NCBI GenBank assembly: GCA_934630975.1 | Contig: CAKTXH010000021.1 | Span: 1 to 31,688 of the forward strand | DNA from: an uncultured Clostridia bacterium | GTDB taxonomy: Bacteria; Bacillota; Clostridia; Christensenellales; Aristaeellaceae | Reading direction: 5' to 3' | Length of the DNA: 31,688 nucleotides | Shown here: positions 30,619-31,688 of the stretch, piece by piece | Layout: every line of letters starts with the position of its first letter | How positions within the stretch are numbered: the stretch's first letter is position 1 | The notes under the pieces: generated by a model | Database searches by the model: none | The model's input: the letters and a program-made list of their open reading frames with translations, nothing else | What the model was told of the DNA's origin: nothing | Program-made: the position numbers and the translations under genes

Positions 30619-30809
30619 ATCCTTTCATTCATTGGGTAACTTCATTATTATAGCCTTTTTTTCCTTATCCTGCAACCGTTACGGACAAATTCATCGACTG
30701 ACCGCTCACAGGTTACGTTGGGGCTCTGCCCCAACCCCCGGCAGAAAACTGAGTTTTCTGCACTTTCCTCTTCGCTTCGCGCCGCTTGGCCGCCGGTTCG
30801 CATCGTCAT
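30619..30809. other. tgt-yajC intergenic region
   Basis: 191 bp holding one dispersed two-hairpin element (30715-30762) and no gene. The spacing suggests yajC has its own promoter rather than being tightly coupled to tgt; no clear core promoter was found. Confidence 0.5.
30715..30762 (+). repeat. Dispersed two-hairpin element, copy between tgt and yajC
   Basis: ACGTTGGGGCTCTGCCCCAA, CCCCCG, then GCAGAAAACTGAGTTTTCTGC. It is the inverted counterpart of the copy at 13108-13155, sharing ACGTT, the GGGGC/GCCCC stem and the AACTGAGTT core. Confidence 0.7.
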
Positions 30810-31688
30810 TTAGAAGTTTCGGCTCATATCGTAATGGCTGAAGAAATCGTTGCGGAATTCCTCGTAACGATCCTCCTCGATGGCCTTGCGGATGCGCTCC
30901 ATCAGCCTGAGCAGGTAGCGCAGGTTGTGGATGGTCGCCAGCCGTCCGCCGGTGATCTCGCCCGCCTTGATGAGGTGGCGGATATACGCGCGGGAGAAGT
31001 TCTGGCAGGCGTAGCAGTCGCAGCCCTCTTCAATCGGGCCGAAATCGTGGGCATACTGCGCGTTGCGGATGACCAGACGGCCCTGATCGGTGAAGCAGGT
31101 GCCGTTGCGCGCAATGCGGGTCGCGAGTACGCAGTCGAACATGTCAATGCCGCGGTACACGCCCTCGACCAGGCAGTCCGGGCTGCCCACGCCCATCAGA
31201 TAGCGCGGCTTGTCGGTAGGCATATAGGGCATCATCGCGTCGAGCATGCCGTACATGACGGGCTTCGGCTCGCCGACGGAAAGGCCGCCGATGCCATAGC
31301 CGGGGAAATCCATATCGGCCAGCACCTTCGCGCTCTCGATGCGCAGATCCTCGTAGAACGCGCCTTGCACAATGCCGAACACGGCCTGATCCTCGCGGGT
31401 GTGGTAATCCTTGCAGCGCTGCGCCCAGCGGTGCGTGCGGAGCATGGCCTCGTAGGCCGTCTTATGGTCGCAGGGATACGGCGAACACACGTCAAACGCC
31501 ATCGCGATATCGCTGCCCAGCGCCTCCTGAATGGCCATGCTGGTTTCCGGGCCGATGAACATCTTGCTGCCGTCGAGGTGGCTGCGGAAGTGCACGCCCT
31601 CCTCCTTGATCTTGCGCAGGCTGGCCAGCGAGAACACCTGGAATCCGCCGGAATCGGTGAGGATCGGCTTATTCCAGCTCATGAACTT
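30810..31688 (-). CDS. tgt: Queuine/preQ1 tRNA-guanine transglycosylase, 5' end missing
   Basis: Partial: the frame runs through the right edge, with 292 of roughly 370 residues present and the N-terminus beyond the window. Tgt exchanges the wobble guanine of GUN-anticodon tRNAs for a queuosine precursor. Seen: KFMSWNKPILTDSGGFQVFS at the left end of the frame, the nucleophile Asp in MFDCVLATRIARNGT, and the zinc site CDCYAC with a later His in LATIHNLRY. The internal ATG at 31682 is not the start, since conserved residues continue before it. Followed by yajC on the same strand. Confidence 0.97.
   Translation of the reverse strand, partial: KFMSWNKPILTDSGGFQVFSLASLRKIKEEGVHFRSHLDGSKMFIGPETSMAIQEALGSDIAMAFDVCSPYPCDHKTAYEAMLRTHRWAQRCKDYHTREDQAVFGIVQGAFYEDLRIESAKVLADMDFPGYGIGGLSVGEPKPVMYGMLDAMMPYMPTDKPRYLMGVGSPDCLVEGVYRGIDMFDCVLATRIARNGTCFTDQGRLVIRNAQYAHDFGPIEEGCDCYACQNFSRAYIRHLIKAGEITGGRLATIHNLRYLLRLMERIRKAIEEDRYEEFRNDFFSHYDMSRNF

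Overview
The window looks like a chromosomal segment of an anaerobic, low-to-mid-GC-intergenic / GC-rich-coding member of the Clostridia (Bacillota). Supporting signs are strong AGGAGG ribosome sites, several TTG/GTG starts, a yajC gene beside a TIGR04086-type membrane protein gene, a Firmicutes-style tgt, and enzymes typical of gut anaerobes (TAXI-type TRAP transport, secreted flavin reductase). I cannot name a genus.

Region 1 (about 1-10,850, minus strand) is a tandem array of five paralogous genes for secreted proteins of 630-643 residues. Each has a signal peptide. Each C-terminal half is an alpha/beta-hydrolase of the PHB-depolymerase/feruloyl-esterase type with Ser and His in place (Asp in four of the five). 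Each N-terminal half also reads like an alpha/beta-hydrolase fold, but with an invariant Asp where the nucleophile would be. The array is visibly more AT-rich than the rest of the window. I regard this double-hydrolase array as the least described thing here.

Region 2 (about 10,850-13,160) is a scar-like accessory segment: a truncated ParA-type ATPase gene, an intact HipBA-like toxin-antitoxin pair with its own promoter and operator-like direct repeats, a 32-bp tandem repeat, a short orphan coding remnant and a dispersed two-hairpin element.

Region 3 (13,164-17,222) holds ychF, three consecutive minus-strand genes for membrane-anchored proteins I do not recognise, and a divergent Crp/Fnr-family regulator with a TTG start.

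Region 4 (17,255-28,272) is a catabolic/respiratory cluster. A consensus promoter and long leader precede a cysteine-desulfidase-family (UPF0597) protein, a DapA-family aldolase/lyase, a CoA-disulfide-reductase-like flavoprotein, a PPC/DUF296 protein, a TAXI solute receptor and a fused TRAP permease. A convergent LysR-type gene follows, divergent from a secreted flavoprotein with two FMN-binding domains and one FAD domain. A plausible reading is uptake of an organic acid, cleavage inside the cell, and use of a related compound as external electron acceptor. The substrate cannot be read from the sequence.

Region 5 (28,275-31,688) is core: tRNA-Pro(CGG) and tRNA-Thr(CGT) followed by a tandemly duplicated tRNA-end/terminator block, a rhomboid-like membrane protein lacking catalytic residues, a TIGR04086-type membrane protein, yajC, and tgt, which runs off the right edge.
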